DNA of 64,000 nucleotides from Lysobacter arseniciresistens ZS79 (GCF_000768335.1 NZ_AVPT01000002.1:62001-126000), one strand, 5' to 3'. Positions 1-8,800 are shown, numbered from the stretch's first letter. Made by a program: numbers and translations. The notes: generated by a model from the letters alone, not told the origin.

Positions 1-338
1 TCAGGACGTGGCTGTTCCGCATCGCGCACAACCGGCTCGCCGACCACTGGCGCGCGGCGCGGCACAGGCCACCCGCGCCGGCCGATGGCGACGAACGGGC
101 GGCGCGCCAGCCCGACCCGTCGACGCCGGAGCACGAGTTGTCGGATTTCGAGCAGCGCCGGCGCCTGCAACGCGCGATCGACCGGCTGCCGGACGACCAG
201 CGCAGCGTGGTGCTGTTGCGGCTGGAACAGGAATTGAGCCTGGAGGAGATCGGAGCGGTGACCGGCGTCGGCCGCGAGACCGTGAAGTCGCGGCTGCGCT
301 ACGCGATGGACAAGCTGCGCGCGGAGTTGAACCCATGA
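1..338 (+). CDS. ECF-type RNA polymerase sigma factor, 5' end missing
   Basis: The gene runs in from the left edge, so only the C-terminal ~111 residues are visible. The first readable codons encode RTWLFRIAHNRLADHWR, the end of sigma region 2. After a short linker comes a sigma-4 helix-turn-helix with LPDDQRSVVLLR, LSLEEIGAVTGVG and ETVKSRLRYA. It would direct RNA polymerase to a small regulon. Its TGA overlaps the ATG of the next gene (ATGA at 335-338), so that membrane protein is translationally coupled and is the obvious candidate for its regulator. The regulon and signal cannot be inferred. Confidence 0.88.
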   Translation, partial: RTWLFRIAHNRLADHWRAARHRPPAPADGDERAARQPDPSTPEHELSDFEQRRRLQRAIDRLPDDQRSVVLLRLEQELSLEEIGAVTGVGRETVKSRLRYAMDKLRAELNP

Positions 339-1249
339 CCTCCCGACCGAACCACCCGCCGCCGACCGATCCACTGACCGCGGAGGAACGCGCCCTCGCC
401 GAGCGCCTGGCCCGCAGCGCGCCCCCGCGCCTGCCGCCGGCATCGGTCGACACGGCGATCCTGCGCGCGGCGCACGCGGCCGCGCAGCCGCCCGCCACGC
501 CGCGACGGCGACCGCGCTGGCCGGCGTTGGTCGGCATCGCCGCGACGCTGGTGCTGGCGATCGGGGTGGCGTGGCAGCTCCGGCCGGTTGGCGAGGCCCC
601 GCAGGCGCAGGGCGAGCACGCGCCGGCGATGGTGCGGGCGCCTGCACCCACGGAGGAGGGGCGCGCGTTCGGAGTGATCGGACCTGGTGATGCCGCCACG
701 GAAGCGGCGCCGCCATCCGACCCGCCCGTTGCGACCGAATCCGCACCGTACGAAGCCCCGGTTGCGCGGCGCGCACCCGTGCCCGCTCCGGAACCCGTTT
801 CCCTGCCCGCTCCGCCCGCGCCTGCAGTCGCGGACGAGCCGGCCGTCGTCCTTGCTCCGCCACCGCCGCCTGCCCCCCCCGCGCCGCCGGCGGCCGCCTC
901 GCCTCCTGCGTCGTCGGCGACCACTGCATCGACCGCCGCCGACCAGCGCCAGCAGGTTGCCCGCAAGGCCGCCGCGTACGAGCAGGCGGCCGCCATGCAG
1001 CGCCGCACGCCCCTCGCAGCGGTCCGGCCGGCACCGGCGGTAGCCACCATCACCGTCGCCGACCTGCCGCCCAGCAACGACCCCGGCCTGCCGCCGGACG
1101 TCTGGATCGAGCGCATCCGCCAGCGCCGCGACGCCGGCCGGATCGACGACGCCCGGGCCAGCCTCGCCCTGCTGCGCGACGCCCATCCCGACCTCGCCCT
1201 GCCCGACGACCTGCGCGCCCTCGCCGCCGACGCGCCGCCCGCGCCATGA
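335..1249 (+). CDS. Pro/Ala-rich single-pass membrane protein coupled to sigma factor; putative anti-sigma factor
   Basis: 304 residues. The N-terminal ~60 residues are cytoplasmic (PLTAEERALAERL, then an Arg/Pro-rich stretch), followed by one membrane segment at about 62-82. A long periplasmic Pro/Ala/Val-rich region leads to a short helical C-terminus (about 255-300) with DVWIERIRQRRDAGR and LLRDAHPDLALP. That tail resembles the helical tail of membrane proteins paired with ECF sigma factors in this family. I see no zinc-binding anti-sigma motif. The anti-sigma role is inferred from topology and the 4-bp overlap with the sigma gene. It also overlaps the following YigZ gene by ATGA at 1246-1249. 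Confidence 0.7.
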   Translation: MTSRPNHPPPTDPLTAEERALAERLARSAPPRLPPASVDTAILRAAHAAAQPPATPRRRPRWPALVGIAATLVLAIGVAWQLRPVGEAPQAQGEHAPAMVRAPAPTEEGRAFGVIGPGDAATEAAPPSDPPVATESAPYEAPVARRAPVPAPEPVSLPAPPAPAVADEPAVVLAPPPPPAPPAPPAAASPPASSATTASTAADQRQQVARKAAAYEQAAAMQRRTPLAAVRPAPAVATITVADLPPSNDPGLPPDVWIERIRQRRDAGRIDDARASLALLRDAHPDLALPDDLRALAADAPPAP

Positions 1250-1833
1250 GCCTGGACACGCTGCCGCGCGCAGTCCGCCACGAAATCGAGGTCAAGCACA
1301 GCCGCTTCCTCGCGATCGCGGGCCCAGCCGACACGCCCGGGACCGCGCTCGCCTTCCTCGCCGCCGTCGCCACGCCCGACGCCACCCACAACTGCTGGGC
1401 CTACCGGATCGGCGGGCTGTACCGATCCAGCGACGACGGTGAGCCGGCCGGCACCGCGGGGCGCCCGATCCTCGCCGCGATCGACGGCCAGGGCTTCGAC
1501 CGCGTCGTGGTCGTGGTCACGCGCTGGTACGGCGGCATCAAGCTCGGCGCCGGCGGGCTGGTCCGCGCCTATGGCGGCTGCGCGGCGGAATGCCTGCGCA
1601 CGGCCCCGCGCGAGGCGCTGGTCGAGACCCGCGACCTGCACCTGCACTACCCGTTCGAGCACACCGGCGCGGTCCATGCGGCGCTGGCCCAGCACGGCGC
1701 GGAGAAGCTCGACGAAGCCTTCGACGCCGACGGCGCGCGCCTGCACCTGCGGCTGCCGGCCGACCGCTGCGACGCGCTGCGCACCCACCTGCGCGACGCC
1801 ACCCGCGACCAGGTGCGGCTCGACGACGCCTGA
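1246..1833 (+). CDS. YigZ/IMPACT family protein (UPF0029)
   Basis: 195 residues, close to the ~200 usual for bacterial YigZ. The family signature is plain: ATHNCWAYRIG (46-56), DDGEPAGTAG (63-72) and RWYGGIKLGAGGL (93-105). A C-terminal DUF1949 ferredoxin-like domain follows. Eukaryotic IMPACT proteins regulate Gcn2; the bacterial members have no settled function, so none is assigned. The ATG lies inside the stop of the upstream membrane protein (ATGA), so the sigma factor, its partner and this gene probably share a transcript. Confidence 0.88.
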   Translation: MSLDTLPRAVRHEIEVKHSRFLAIAGPADTPGTALAFLAAVATPDATHNCWAYRIGGLYRSSDDGEPAGTAGRPILAAIDGQGFDRVVVVVTRWYGGIKLGAGGLVRAYGGCAAECLRTAPREALVETRDLHLHYPFEHTGAVHAALAQHGAEKLDEAFDADGARLHLRLPADRCDALRTHLRDATRDQVRLDDA

Positions 1834-1884
1834 CTTGACCTGGCGCGGGTGCGGCCGACCACGCCGATGGCGGACAATACGCGG

Positions 1885-3696
1885 ATGAACGACGCCTCCA
1901 CCGCGCCCGCCAGCGGCGACGACCGCTCCGCCCCGTCCCCCGATGACCGCCGTGCCAGAGCGCCGATCGGCAGCCTGCGCACGCTGTGGCCGTTCGTGCG
2001 CCGCCATCGCGGGCTGTTCATCGCCTGGCTGGTGGCGCTGGCCTGCTCCTCGACCGCGACCCTGACCCTGCCGCACGCGTTCCGGATCATGATCGACCAG
2101 GGCTTCGCGCAGGGTGGCGGCGGCGCGATCGACCGCGCCTTCATGCTGCTGTTCGTGGTCGCGGTGGCGCTGGCGCTGGCCACCGCGGCGCGCTTCTTCT
2201 TCGTCTCGCTGCTGGGCGAGCGCGTGGTCGCCGACCTGCGCCGGCAGCTGTACGCGCACCTGATCTCGCTCGATGCCGACTTCTTCGACCGCAACCGCAG
2301 CGGCGAGCTGGTCTCGCGCCTGACCGCCGACGCCGAGCTGCTGCGCGGCGTCATCGCCACCAGCATGTCGGTGGCGCTGCGCAGCACCGTGACCTTCGTC
2401 GGCGGGCTGGCGATGCTGTTCGTGACCGCGCCGGCACTGGCCGCCTACGCGCTGCTGGGCATCCCGCTGGCGGTCCTGCCGATCGTGATCGGCGGGCGGC
2501 GGCTGCAGAAGATCTCGCGCGCCAGCCAGGACCGCGTGGCCGATGCCAACGCACTGGCCAACGAGACCCTCGGCGCGGTCCGGACCGTGCAGTCGCACGC
2601 GCGCGAACCGTACGAGCTGGGCCGCTTCGTCGAGGCGCTGAAGGTCGCCGTCGCCACCGCGCGCCGGCGCATCCAGGCCCAGGCATGGGTCACCGCGATC
2701 GCGATCGTGCTGGTGTTCGGCGCGATCACGCTGGTGCTGTGGTCGGGCGCGCACGACGTCGCCGAGGGCCGCATGAGCGCCGGCACGCTGGCGCAGTTCG
2801 TGCTGTACGCGCTGATCGCCGGCGGCTCGGTCGGCGCGCTGGCCGAGGTCTGGAACGAATTGCAGCGTGCCGCCGGCGGCATGGGCCGGATCACCGAACT
2901 GCTGGTCGAACGGCCCGGCATCGTCGCCCCGGACCGGCCGCAGCCGCTGTCCCGGCCGGTGCGCGGCGAGCTGGCCTTCGAGGACGTGACCTTCCACTAC
3001 CCGATGCGGCCCGACCTCCCGGCGCTGCAGGACTTCACACTGCACGTGCGGCCCGGCGAGACGGTTGCGCTGGTCGGCCCGTCGGGCGCGGGCAAGAGCA
3101 CGGTGTTCTCGCTGTTGCTGCGCTTCCACGACCCCGAGACCGGCACCCTGCGGGTCGACGGCCACGACATCCGCACGCTGGACCCGGCCGAGCTGCGTGA
3201 ATCGGTCGCGCTGGTGCCGCAGCAGGCCGCGATCTTCGCCGCCAGCGCGCGCGACAACATCCGTTACGGCCGGCTGGAGGCGACCGACCCCCAGGTCGAT
3301 GACGCCGTGCGCGCGGCCCACGCCACCGACTTCATCGACGCGCTGCCGCAGGGCCTGGACACCGAGCTGGGTGAACGCGGCGCGCGCCTGTCAGGCGGCC
3401 AGCAGCAGCGCATCGCGATCGCCCGCGCCCTGCTCAAGGACGCGCCGGTCCTGCTGCTGGACGAGGCCACCAGTGCGCTCGACGCGCAGAGCGAACGCGC
3501 GGTCCAGCAGGCGCTGGAAACCCTGATGCAGGGCCGCACCACGCTGGTCATCGCGCACCGGCTGGCAACCGTACTCAAGGCCGACCGCATCGTCGTGATG
3601 GACCGCGGCCGGATCGTCGCCGAAGGCACCCACGAGCAGCTGCTGGCCGAGGACGGCCTCTACGCGGAGCTGGCGAAGCTGCAGTTCCTCGACTGA
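1885..3696 (+). CDS. MsbA-type ABC exporter, fused permease and ATPase
   Basis: 603 residues from the ATG at 1885; ATGs at 1849 and 1867 are possible but add only a low-complexity leader. A six-helix exporter membrane domain (about 35-330) precedes a nucleotide-binding domain with Walker A GPSGAGKST (398-406), signature LSGGQQQR (about 502) and Walker B LLLLDEATSALD, then the H-loop IAHRLAT. Such half-transporters act as homodimers in the inner membrane and export lipids or hydrophobic compounds. It belongs to the MsbA-related group, but lipid A flipping cannot be asserted because dedicated msbA is normally next to lpxK, which is absent here. Confidence 0.9.
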   Translation: MNDASTAPASGDDRSAPSPDDRRARAPIGSLRTLWPFVRRHRGLFIAWLVALACSSTATLTLPHAFRIMIDQGFAQGGGGAIDRAFMLLFVVAVALALATAARFFFVSLLGERVVADLRRQLYAHLISLDADFFDRNRSGELVSRLTADAELLRGVIATSMSVALRSTVTFVGGLAMLFVTAPALAAYALLGIPLAVLPIVIGGRRLQKISRASQDRVADANALANETLGAVRTVQSHAREPYELGRFVEALKVAVATARRRIQAQAWVTAIAIVLVFGAITLVLWSGAHDVAEGRMSAGTLAQFVLYALIAGGSVGALAEVWNELQRAAGGMGRITELLVERPGIVAPDRPQPLSRPVRGELAFEDVTFHYPMRPDLPALQDFTLHVRPGETVALVGPSGAGKSTVFSLLLRFHDPETGTLRVDGHDIRTLDPAELRESVALVPQQAAIFAASARDNIRYGRLEATDPQVDDAVRAAHATDFIDALPQGLDTELGERGARLSGGQQQRIAIARALLKDAPVLLLDEATSALDAQSERAVQQALETLMQGRTTLVIAHRLATVLKADRIVVMDRGRIVAEGTHEQLLAEDGLYAELAKLQFLD

Positions 3697-3737
3697 CGGT
3701 CGCGGCATCCGCGGGCGCCTGAGCGCGACGGCCACAG

Positions 3738-5363
3738 CTACGCCGGCAACGCCCGCGCGATCAGCGCGTCGAACGGCAGGTCGACCGGCAGCGTGCCCAT
3801 CGCCAGGCCGTGCCCGCCTTCGATCCGGCTGCGGTGGAAGGCGTCGGCGGCCGGGCTGCCGGCTTGCCGTAGCAGCCCCGCCTGCAGGGCAAGTACGAGG
3901 TCCTCGACAAAGGCCCGAGCGCCGGCCGGATCGACCGCCCCGCCCTGCAGCGGCCCGCGCAGGCGCGCGAGCGCCACGTGGTCGCCACCGAGCCCGCGCT
4001 CCAGCTCCCCCCAAAGCGCAGCGCCGGTGGCCGGCTCCTTCGCCAGCGCGCGCAGCACGTCGAGGCACTGGATGTTGCCGCTGCCCTCCCAGATCGAGTT
4101 CAGCGGCGCCTGCCGGTACAGCCGCGCCAGCAGCGACTCCTCCACGTAGCCATTGCCACCCAGGCATTCCTGCGCCTCGTTGACGAAGGCCGGTGCGCGC
4201 CGGCACAGCCAGTACTTGCCGATCGCGGTCGCGACCCGGGCGGACGCCGCCTCGGCCGGGTCGCGCGGCGCCGCATCGACCGCGCGCGCCACCCGCATCG
4301 CCAGCACCAGCGCGGCCTCGGCCTCGATGGCAAGGTCGGCCAGCACGTTGCGCATCAGCGGCTGGTCGACCAGCGCGCGGCCGAAGGCGTGGCGGTGGCG
4401 GCAGTGGTGCACGGCATGGGCCAGCGCCATCCGCATCTGCGCGGCCGCCCCGAGCATGCAGTCGAGCCGGGTCAGCATCACCATCTCGATGATGGTGGCG
4501 ACGCCGCGTCCCTCCTCGCCGACCCGGTGCGCCAGCGCGCCGTCGAACTCGACCTCCGACGAGGCGTTGGACCAGTCGCCCAGCTTGTCCTTCAGCCGCA
4601 TGACGCGGTACGCGTTGCGGCGGCCGTCGGGCAGCAGCCGCGGCAGCAGCAGGCAGGTCAACCCGCCGGGCGCCTGCGCCAGCACGAGGAAACCGTCGCT
4701 CATCGGCGCCGACATGAACCACTTGTGGCCAACGAGCCGGTACGCACCCCCGCCGTCCGCAGTGGCCGCGGTGGTGTTGGCCCGCACGTCGCTGCCGCCC
4801 TGCTTCTCGGTCATGCCCATGCCGAGGGTGACGCCGACCTTGTCGGTGACCGGCACTTCGCGCGGGTCGTAGTGCGGCACGGCGGCCTTGCGCGCCCACT
4901 CGGCCAGCGACGGCTCGCGCGCGAGCACCGGCACCGCGGCGTGGGTCATCGTCAACGGGCAGCTGGTGCCCGGTTCGACCTGGTGGTGCAGGTAGCTCAG
5001 TGCGGCGCGGGCGACGTGGGCGCCGGGGCGCGGTTGGTGCCAGGACAGGCCGGCGACGCCGTGGCCAATCGCCGCCTCCATCAACGCGTGGTAGGCGGGG
5101 TGGAACTCGACCCGGTCGATGCGGTGGCCGTGGCGGTCGTGCGTGCGCAACCGCGGGTGGTCGCGGTGGGCGTCGAACGACAGCGCGTACAGCGTGTCCC
5201 CGGCCAGCCGCGCGTAGCCGGCGACCTCCTCGCGGTAGCCGTCGCCGCCCTCTCGGGCGAGCGCCTCGCGCAGCACGGCGTCGTCGGCCCACAGGTCGCG
5301 CGGGGCGAACTCCGGCGGCTGGTTCTCGACCCGATGCGTCTGGCAGGAAGGCTGCGTGTCCAT
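3738..5363 (-). CDS. aidB: AidB-like acyl-CoA dehydrogenase family protein
   Basis: 541 residues, the same length as E. coli AidB. The acyl-CoA dehydrogenase fold is shown by GMGMTEKQGGSDVRAN (FAD-side strand), GHKWFMSAPMSD, RHAFGRAL and the AidB-specific AQECLGGNGYVEE and NSIWEGSGNIQ. AidB is an FAD protein of the adaptive response to DNA alkylation that binds DNA near promoters; it has weak isovaleryl-CoA dehydrogenase activity. No other Ada-response gene is adjacent. It ends tail to tail with the ABC exporter. Confidence 0.9.
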   Translation of the reverse strand: MDTQPSCQTHRVENQPPEFAPRDLWADDAVLREALAREGGDGYREEVAGYARLAGDTLYALSFDAHRDHPRLRTHDRHGHRIDRVEFHPAYHALMEAAIGHGVAGLSWHQPRPGAHVARAALSYLHHQVEPGTSCPLTMTHAAVPVLAREPSLAEWARKAAVPHYDPREVPVTDKVGVTLGMGMTEKQGGSDVRANTTAATADGGGAYRLVGHKWFMSAPMSDGFLVLAQAPGGLTCLLLPRLLPDGRRNAYRVMRLKDKLGDWSNASSEVEFDGALAHRVGEEGRGVATIIEMVMLTRLDCMLGAAAQMRMALAHAVHHCRHRHAFGRALVDQPLMRNVLADLAIEAEAALVLAMRVARAVDAAPRDPAEAASARVATAIGKYWLCRRAPAFVNEAQECLGGNGYVEESLLARLYRQAPLNSIWEGSGNIQCLDVLRALAKEPATGAALWGELERGLGGDHVALARLRGPLQGGAVDPAGARAFVEDLVLALQAGLLRQAGSPAADAFHRSRIEGGHGLAMGTLPVDLPFDALIARALPA

Positions 5364-5434
5364 CGTCGCTCCGGCGCATGGCTGGGCTTCGAATCTAGCG
5401 CGCCACCGGCGGCGCGGCCATCCGCCCGCCCACG

Positions 5435-5462
5435 AAAAAGCCCCGCCGGAGCGGGGCTTTTT
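5435..5462 (-). terminator. intrinsic terminator downstream of the cold-shock gene
   Basis: A perfect 12-bp stem (AAAAAGCCCCGC / GCGGGGCTTTTT) with a CGGA loop. The T-tract is part of the stem, so it could work in both directions, but it lies just after the cold-shock stop and well upstream of the aidB start. Confidence 0.9.
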
Positions 5463-5481
5463 CTTCCATCCCGACGCCGGG

Positions 5482-5688
5482 TTACTCGGCGGCCGTGATG
5501 TTGGACGCCTGCGCGCCCTTCGGGCCCTGGGTCAGCTCGTAGCTGACGCGCTGGCCTTCCTGCAGGCTGCGGAAGCCCTTGGCGTTGATCGCCGAAAAAT
5601 GCGCGAACACATCCGCGCTGCCGTCCTCGGGCGAGATGAAGCCGAAGCCCTTCGCGTCGTTGAACCACTTCACAGTGCCGTGTTGCAT
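5482..5688 (-). CDS. cold-shock protein, CspA family
   Basis: 68 residues, a single cold-shock domain. It carries both nucleic-acid-binding motifs, KGFGFI (RNP1) and VFAHF (RNP2), after the usual TVKWFN start. It would bind single-stranded RNA or DNA as an RNA chaperone in the cytoplasm. It has its own promoter (5754-5782), a leader of about 60 nt and a strong terminator, so it is monocistronic. Whether it is cold-induced or constitutive cannot be read from the sequence. Confidence 0.95.
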   Translation of the reverse strand: MQHGTVKWFNDAKGFGFISPEDGSADVFAHFSAINAKGFRSLQEGQRVSYELTQGPKGAQASNITAAE

Positions 5689-5753
5689 AACCTTGATGAC
5701 CTCATGCTGGATTCGGGGCGCCCGTTGCGGGGGAACAACCCGGGCGCGGGCCG

Positions 5754-5782
5754 AGTATGCAAACTGAACGGCGGCTTGACAA
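5754..5782 (-). promoter_or_regulatory. sigma-70-like promoter for the cold-shock gene
   Basis: On the minus strand a -35 TTGTCA (5782-5777) is followed after 17 bp by a -10 CATACT (5759-5754). The predicted start is near 5747, giving a ~60-nt untranslated leader before the ATG at 5688. Confidence 0.6.
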
Positions 5783-5796
5783 TCGCGTGGCGCCGG

Positions 5797-6564
5797 TCAA
5801 TCCGCAGTTTCGCGCGACAGCAGTGCGGACAGCAGCCGTGGCAGCCCCGACGACGCCGCGGCGACGTTGTCGAGCACGTCCTGCAGGGTGATCACCTCGT
5901 CCGGGTCCGGCCCGGCGCCGGCGGCCCAGTTGGCGACGATGGCGAGGCAGGCATAGTCCAGCCCCATTTCGCGGGCGAGCCCGGCCTCGGGCATGCCGGT
6001 CATGCCGACGAGGTCGCAGCCGTCGCGGCGCATCCGCGCGATCTCGGCGCGGGTCTCAAGCCGCGGGCCCTGGGTCGCGCCGTAGCAGCCGCCGTCGACC
6101 AGCGCGACGCCGGCCCCGGCCGCCGCATCGACCACCGCCGACCGCAGGGCACGGGTGTAGGGCTCGCCGAAATCGACGTGCACGACCTCGCTGCCCGGCT
6201 CCTCGCAGATCGTCGAGATGCGGCCCCAGGTGTAGTCGATCAGCTGGTCCGGGCAGGCCAGCACGCGCGGACCGAAGCGCCCGGTGATGCCGCCGACGGT
6301 ATTGAGCGCCAGCACCCGGCGCGCACCGAGCGCCTGCAGCGCGGCGAGGTTGGCGCGGTAGTTGATCTGGTGCGGCGGCAGCGAGTGGCCCTCCCCGTGG
6401 CGGGCGAGGAAGGCGACGCGGCGGCCGTCGAGCAGGCCCACCCGTACCGGACCGGACGGCGCCCCGTAGCGGGTGACCGGCTGGTGGGCCTCGGCGTCCT
6501 GCAGTTCGGCCAGCTGGTACAGGCCGGTGCCGCCGATGACGGCAAGGTCGATGGTCCCGTCCAT
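5797..6564 (-). CDS. S-methyl-5'-thioinosine phosphorylase (PNP/MTAP family)
   Basis: 255 residues. The phosphorylase fold is marked by AVIGGTGLY (phosphate site), RHGEGHSLPPHQINYRAN and GATQGPRLETRAEI, with GMTGMPEAGLAREM in the nucleoside pocket. Its position after nagZ and hpt matches the arrangement I recall for the Pseudomonas methylthioinosine phosphorylase. The product, hypoxanthine, would feed the adjacent Hpt. Start choice: AAGGAG sits 5 nt before the ATG at 6564, while the GTG at 6570 abuts that ribosome site, so ATG is preferred. MTAP or guanosine phosphorylase remain alternatives. Confidence 0.82.
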   Translation of the reverse strand: MDGTIDLAVIGGTGLYQLAELQDAEAHQPVTRYGAPSGPVRVGLLDGRRVAFLARHGEGHSLPPHQINYRANLAALQALGARRVLALNTVGGITGRFGPRVLACPDQLIDYTWGRISTICEEPGSEVVHVDFGEPYTRALRSAVVDAAAGAGVALVDGGCYGATQGPRLETRAEIARMRRDGCDLVGMTGMPEAGLAREMGLDYACLAIVANWAAGAGPDPDEVITLQDVLDNVAAASSGLPRLLSALLSRETAD

Positions 6565-6566
6565 GC

Positions 6567-7115
6567 TCACTCCTTCAGCGCGTAGATCGCCGGCAGGTTG
6601 CGGCCCTGCTCGTGGTAGTCCATGCCGTAGCCGAACACGTAGCGGTCCGGTACTTCGACACCGACGTAATCGGCGCAGACGCCTTCGACGCAGCGGTCAT
6701 GCACCTTCACCGCCAGCGCGGCGATGCGCACGTCGGCGGCGCCCTGCTCGCGGCACCAGGCGACGATGCCGGCCATGGTGTGGCCCTCGTCGAGGATGTC
6801 GTCGACCAGCAGCACCCGCCGGCCCTGCAGCGGCGTCGCCGGACGGTGCTTCCAGACCAGCTCGCCGCCCGAGGTGGCGCCGCGGTAGCGGGTCGCGTGC
6901 AGGTAGTCGAACTCGAGGTCCAGCCCGCGCTCGCCCAGCGCGAACGCCAGTTGCGCGGCGAACGGCATGCCGCCGTGCATCACGGTCAGGTACAGCGGCA
7001 CGCTGCCGGCGTAGTCGTCGCCGATGCGTTCGGCCATGCGCGCGATCGCCGCATCGAGCGTGGCGCGGTCATGGATGACTTCGGAATTGGCCAGCGCGGC
7101 CTGCAGGTCGCTCAT
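6567..7115 (-). CDS. hpt: hypoxanthine(-guanine) phosphoribosyltransferase
   Basis: 182 residues. The PRPP-binding motif RVLLVDDILDEGHT and the upstream LYLTVMHGGMPFA and YLHATRYRG segments identify a type I phosphoribosyltransferase of the HGPRT group, which salvages hypoxanthine (and guanine) to nucleotides. Its ATG overlaps the nagZ stop by one base, and the following phosphorylase starts 3 bases after its stop, so the three genes form one operon. Confidence 0.9.
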   Translation of the reverse strand: MSDLQAALANSEVIHDRATLDAAIARMAERIGDDYAGSVPLYLTVMHGGMPFAAQLAFALGERGLDLEFDYLHATRYRGATSGGELVWKHRPATPLQGRRVLLVDDILDEGHTMAGIVAWCREQGAADVRIAALAVKVHDRCVEGVCADYVGVEVPDRYVFGYGMDYHEQGRNLPAIYALKE

Positions 7116-8110
7116 CAGGCCAGTCCCTCCAGCCGGCCACGGGTGTCGCCGTAGCGGGCGTCGGCGAGCAGGCCGTCCCAGCCCATCGGGCCGCGGCCGA
7201 TCAGGCCCAGCAGCGCGGCGGTGTTGAGGTCGCGCCCCTCGACCGCCTTCAGCGATTCCTCGACCAGCTCCGGATGGCAGACCAGCACCACATCGCAGCC
7301 GGCGTCCAGGTGCTGGTCGACGCGCTGCTTGATGCCGCCGGCCGAGAACGCCGCGGCCATGCCGATGTCGTCGCTGAACACCACGCCGCGGAAACCCATC
7401 TCCCGGCGCAGGATGTCCTCGATCCAGACCTTCGAGTAGCCGGCCGGCTCCGGCGCGACCCCGGGGTAGACGACATGCGCCATCATCACCGCGTCGGCCT
7501 TGGCGTCGATGCCGGCGGTAAACGGGACCAGGTCGAGCGCGCGGATCTCGTCCAGTGGGCGCGGGTCGACCGCGTCGTCGAAATGGGTGTCCTCCAGCAC
7601 CGAGCCGTGGCCCGGGAAGTGCTTGAGCGTCGCAGCCATGCCCGCCGCGTGCATGCCGCGGACGTAGGCGCGGGTGAACTCGGCGACCACCTGCGGGTCC
7701 CCGGAGAACGCGCGGTTGCCGATCGCCCGGTTGCCGCGGCCGAGGTCGACCACCGGCGCGAAACTCAGGTCGACGCCGCTGGCGCGGACCTCGCTGGCCA
7801 TCAGCCAGGCGTGCTGCTCGGCCGTTTCGAGGGCCGCGGCCGGATCGCTCCGGTACTGCGCGTCGAACACCTCCAGCGGCGGCAGCGCGCTGTAGCCCTC
7901 GCGGAAGCGCTGGACCCGGCCGCCCTCCTGGTCGACGCATACCAGCTGCGGACGCGGCGCGGCTTCGCGGATCGCCTGCGACAGCTCGGCGACCTGCGCC
8001 TTCGAGGCGAAGTTGCGGGTGAACAGGATCACGCCGGCGCAGGCATCGTGCTGCAGCCAGTCGCGCTCCTGCGCGGTGAGTTCGGTACCGGCGACGCCGA
8101 TCACGAGCAT
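7115..8110 (-). CDS. nagZ: beta-N-acetylhexosaminidase NagZ
   Basis: 331 residues from the ATG at 8110, the usual length of cytoplasmic NagZ; there is no signal peptide. The GH3 signature KHFPGHGSV with the following DTHFD supplies the mobile catalytic loop, and VFSDDIGMAAA carries the nucleophile Asp. NagZ removes GlcNAc from anhydromuropeptides in wall recycling and so influences AmpC induction where ampR is present. First gene of a three-gene operon with hpt and the thioinosine phosphorylase. Confidence 0.93.
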   Translation of the reverse strand: MLVIGVAGTELTAQERDWLQHDACAGVILFTRNFASKAQVAELSQAIREAAPRPQLVCVDQEGGRVQRFREGYSALPPLEVFDAQYRSDPAAALETAEQHAWLMASEVRASGVDLSFAPVVDLGRGNRAIGNRAFSGDPQVVAEFTRAYVRGMHAAGMAATLKHFPGHGSVLEDTHFDDAVDPRPLDEIRALDLVPFTAGIDAKADAVMMAHVVYPGVAPEPAGYSKVWIEDILRREMGFRGVVFSDDIGMAAAFSAGGIKQRVDQHLDAGCDVVLVCHPELVEESLKAVEGRDLNTAALLGLIGRGPMGWDGLLADARYGDTRGRLEGLA

Positions 8111-8198
8111 GGGTGGACTCCGGTGGAGGCGCGGAAACAGGCCGGCATTGTCGCGCAGATGGTGCGCGGGTGGCGTGTGGGGGGCCGGGCCGGTTTCC

Positions 8199-8271
8199 GT
8201 AGGAGCGACGTGGGTCGCGACCCGCCGAACCCCTGAGGCGATGTACAGGTCGCGACTCACGTCGCTCCTAC
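8199..8271. repeat. REP-like inverted repeat between nagZ and the CYTH gene
   Basis: Two 24-bp arms (8199-8222 and 8248-8271) are inverted with a single mismatch, separated by 25 bp. Each arm begins GTAGGAGCGACGT and ends GTCGCGACC when read outward to inward. The form is that of the extragenic palindromes scattered through xanthomonad genomes. It lies in the 177-bp gap upstream of nagZ and downstream of the CYTH gene, where it could stop or stabilise the CYTH transcript. I saw no second copy in the window. Confidence 0.8.
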
Positions 8272-8287
8272 AAGGGACCAGCCGGGG

Positions 8288-8788
8288 TTACCGCTCGTCC
8301 ATGCTCCAACGCGCATACGGCCGCGTCGCCAGCGCGAGGTTGTAGTAGCGCGGCTCGTCGGTGACCTCCGCGCCCAGCCACGCCGGCTTAGCGAACGCCT
8401 CGTCGGCACTGCCCAGTTCGATCTCGGCCACCACCAGCCCGGCGTTGTCGCCGAGGAACTCGTCGACTTCCCACAGGTGGCCCTCGTGGCGGACGTAGTG
8501 GCGCCGCTTGTCGACCAGCCCGCCGACGCACAGCGCCAGCAGCGCGCGCGCATCGTCGACCGGGACCGGGTAGTCGAACTCCTGCCGGGTGTGGCCAAGC
8601 TCACGCGACTTGAGGTTGAGGAAGGCGTCGTCGCCGGCAATGCGCACCCGCACCGAGGCCTTCATCGCGCCAGTGTCCATGGCGGCCAGATCGTTGAGGT
8701 AGCCCTGCGCCATCGGCACGACCTCGTGCGCGGCCGCGCGCCAGGCGTCGGAGGTGACCAGGAACTTGCGTTCGATTTCGAGTGCCAT
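8288..8788 (-). CDS. CYTH domain protein, probable inorganic triphosphatase
   Basis: 166 residues, a single CYTH domain. It opens with the hallmark EIERKFLV (residues 4-11) and has the alternating charged strands of the triphosphate tunnel (SVRVRI, NLKSRE, VDKRRHYV, WEVDEFLG, VAEIELGS). Short bacterial CYTH proteins of this sort are usually tripolyphosphatases; class IV adenylate cyclase is the alternative. It follows rlmD by 12 nt on the same strand, so co-transcription is likely. Confidence 0.88.
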   Translation of the reverse strand: MALEIERKFLVTSDAWRAAAHEVVPMAQGYLNDLAAMDTGAMKASVRVRIAGDDAFLNLKSRELGHTRQEFDYPVPVDDARALLALCVGGLVDKRRHYVRHEGHLWEVDEFLGDNAGLVVAEIELGSADEAFAKPAWLGAEVTDEPRYYNLALATRPYARWSMDER

Positions 8789-8800
8789 GGTTCGTTCGCC

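Noticed and set aside
1-3321. A 1106-codon open frame on the minus strand
   Set aside because: It lies opposite the ECF-partner, YigZ and ABC exporter genes and is composed of low-complexity Arg/Ala/Gly; a high-GC artefact.
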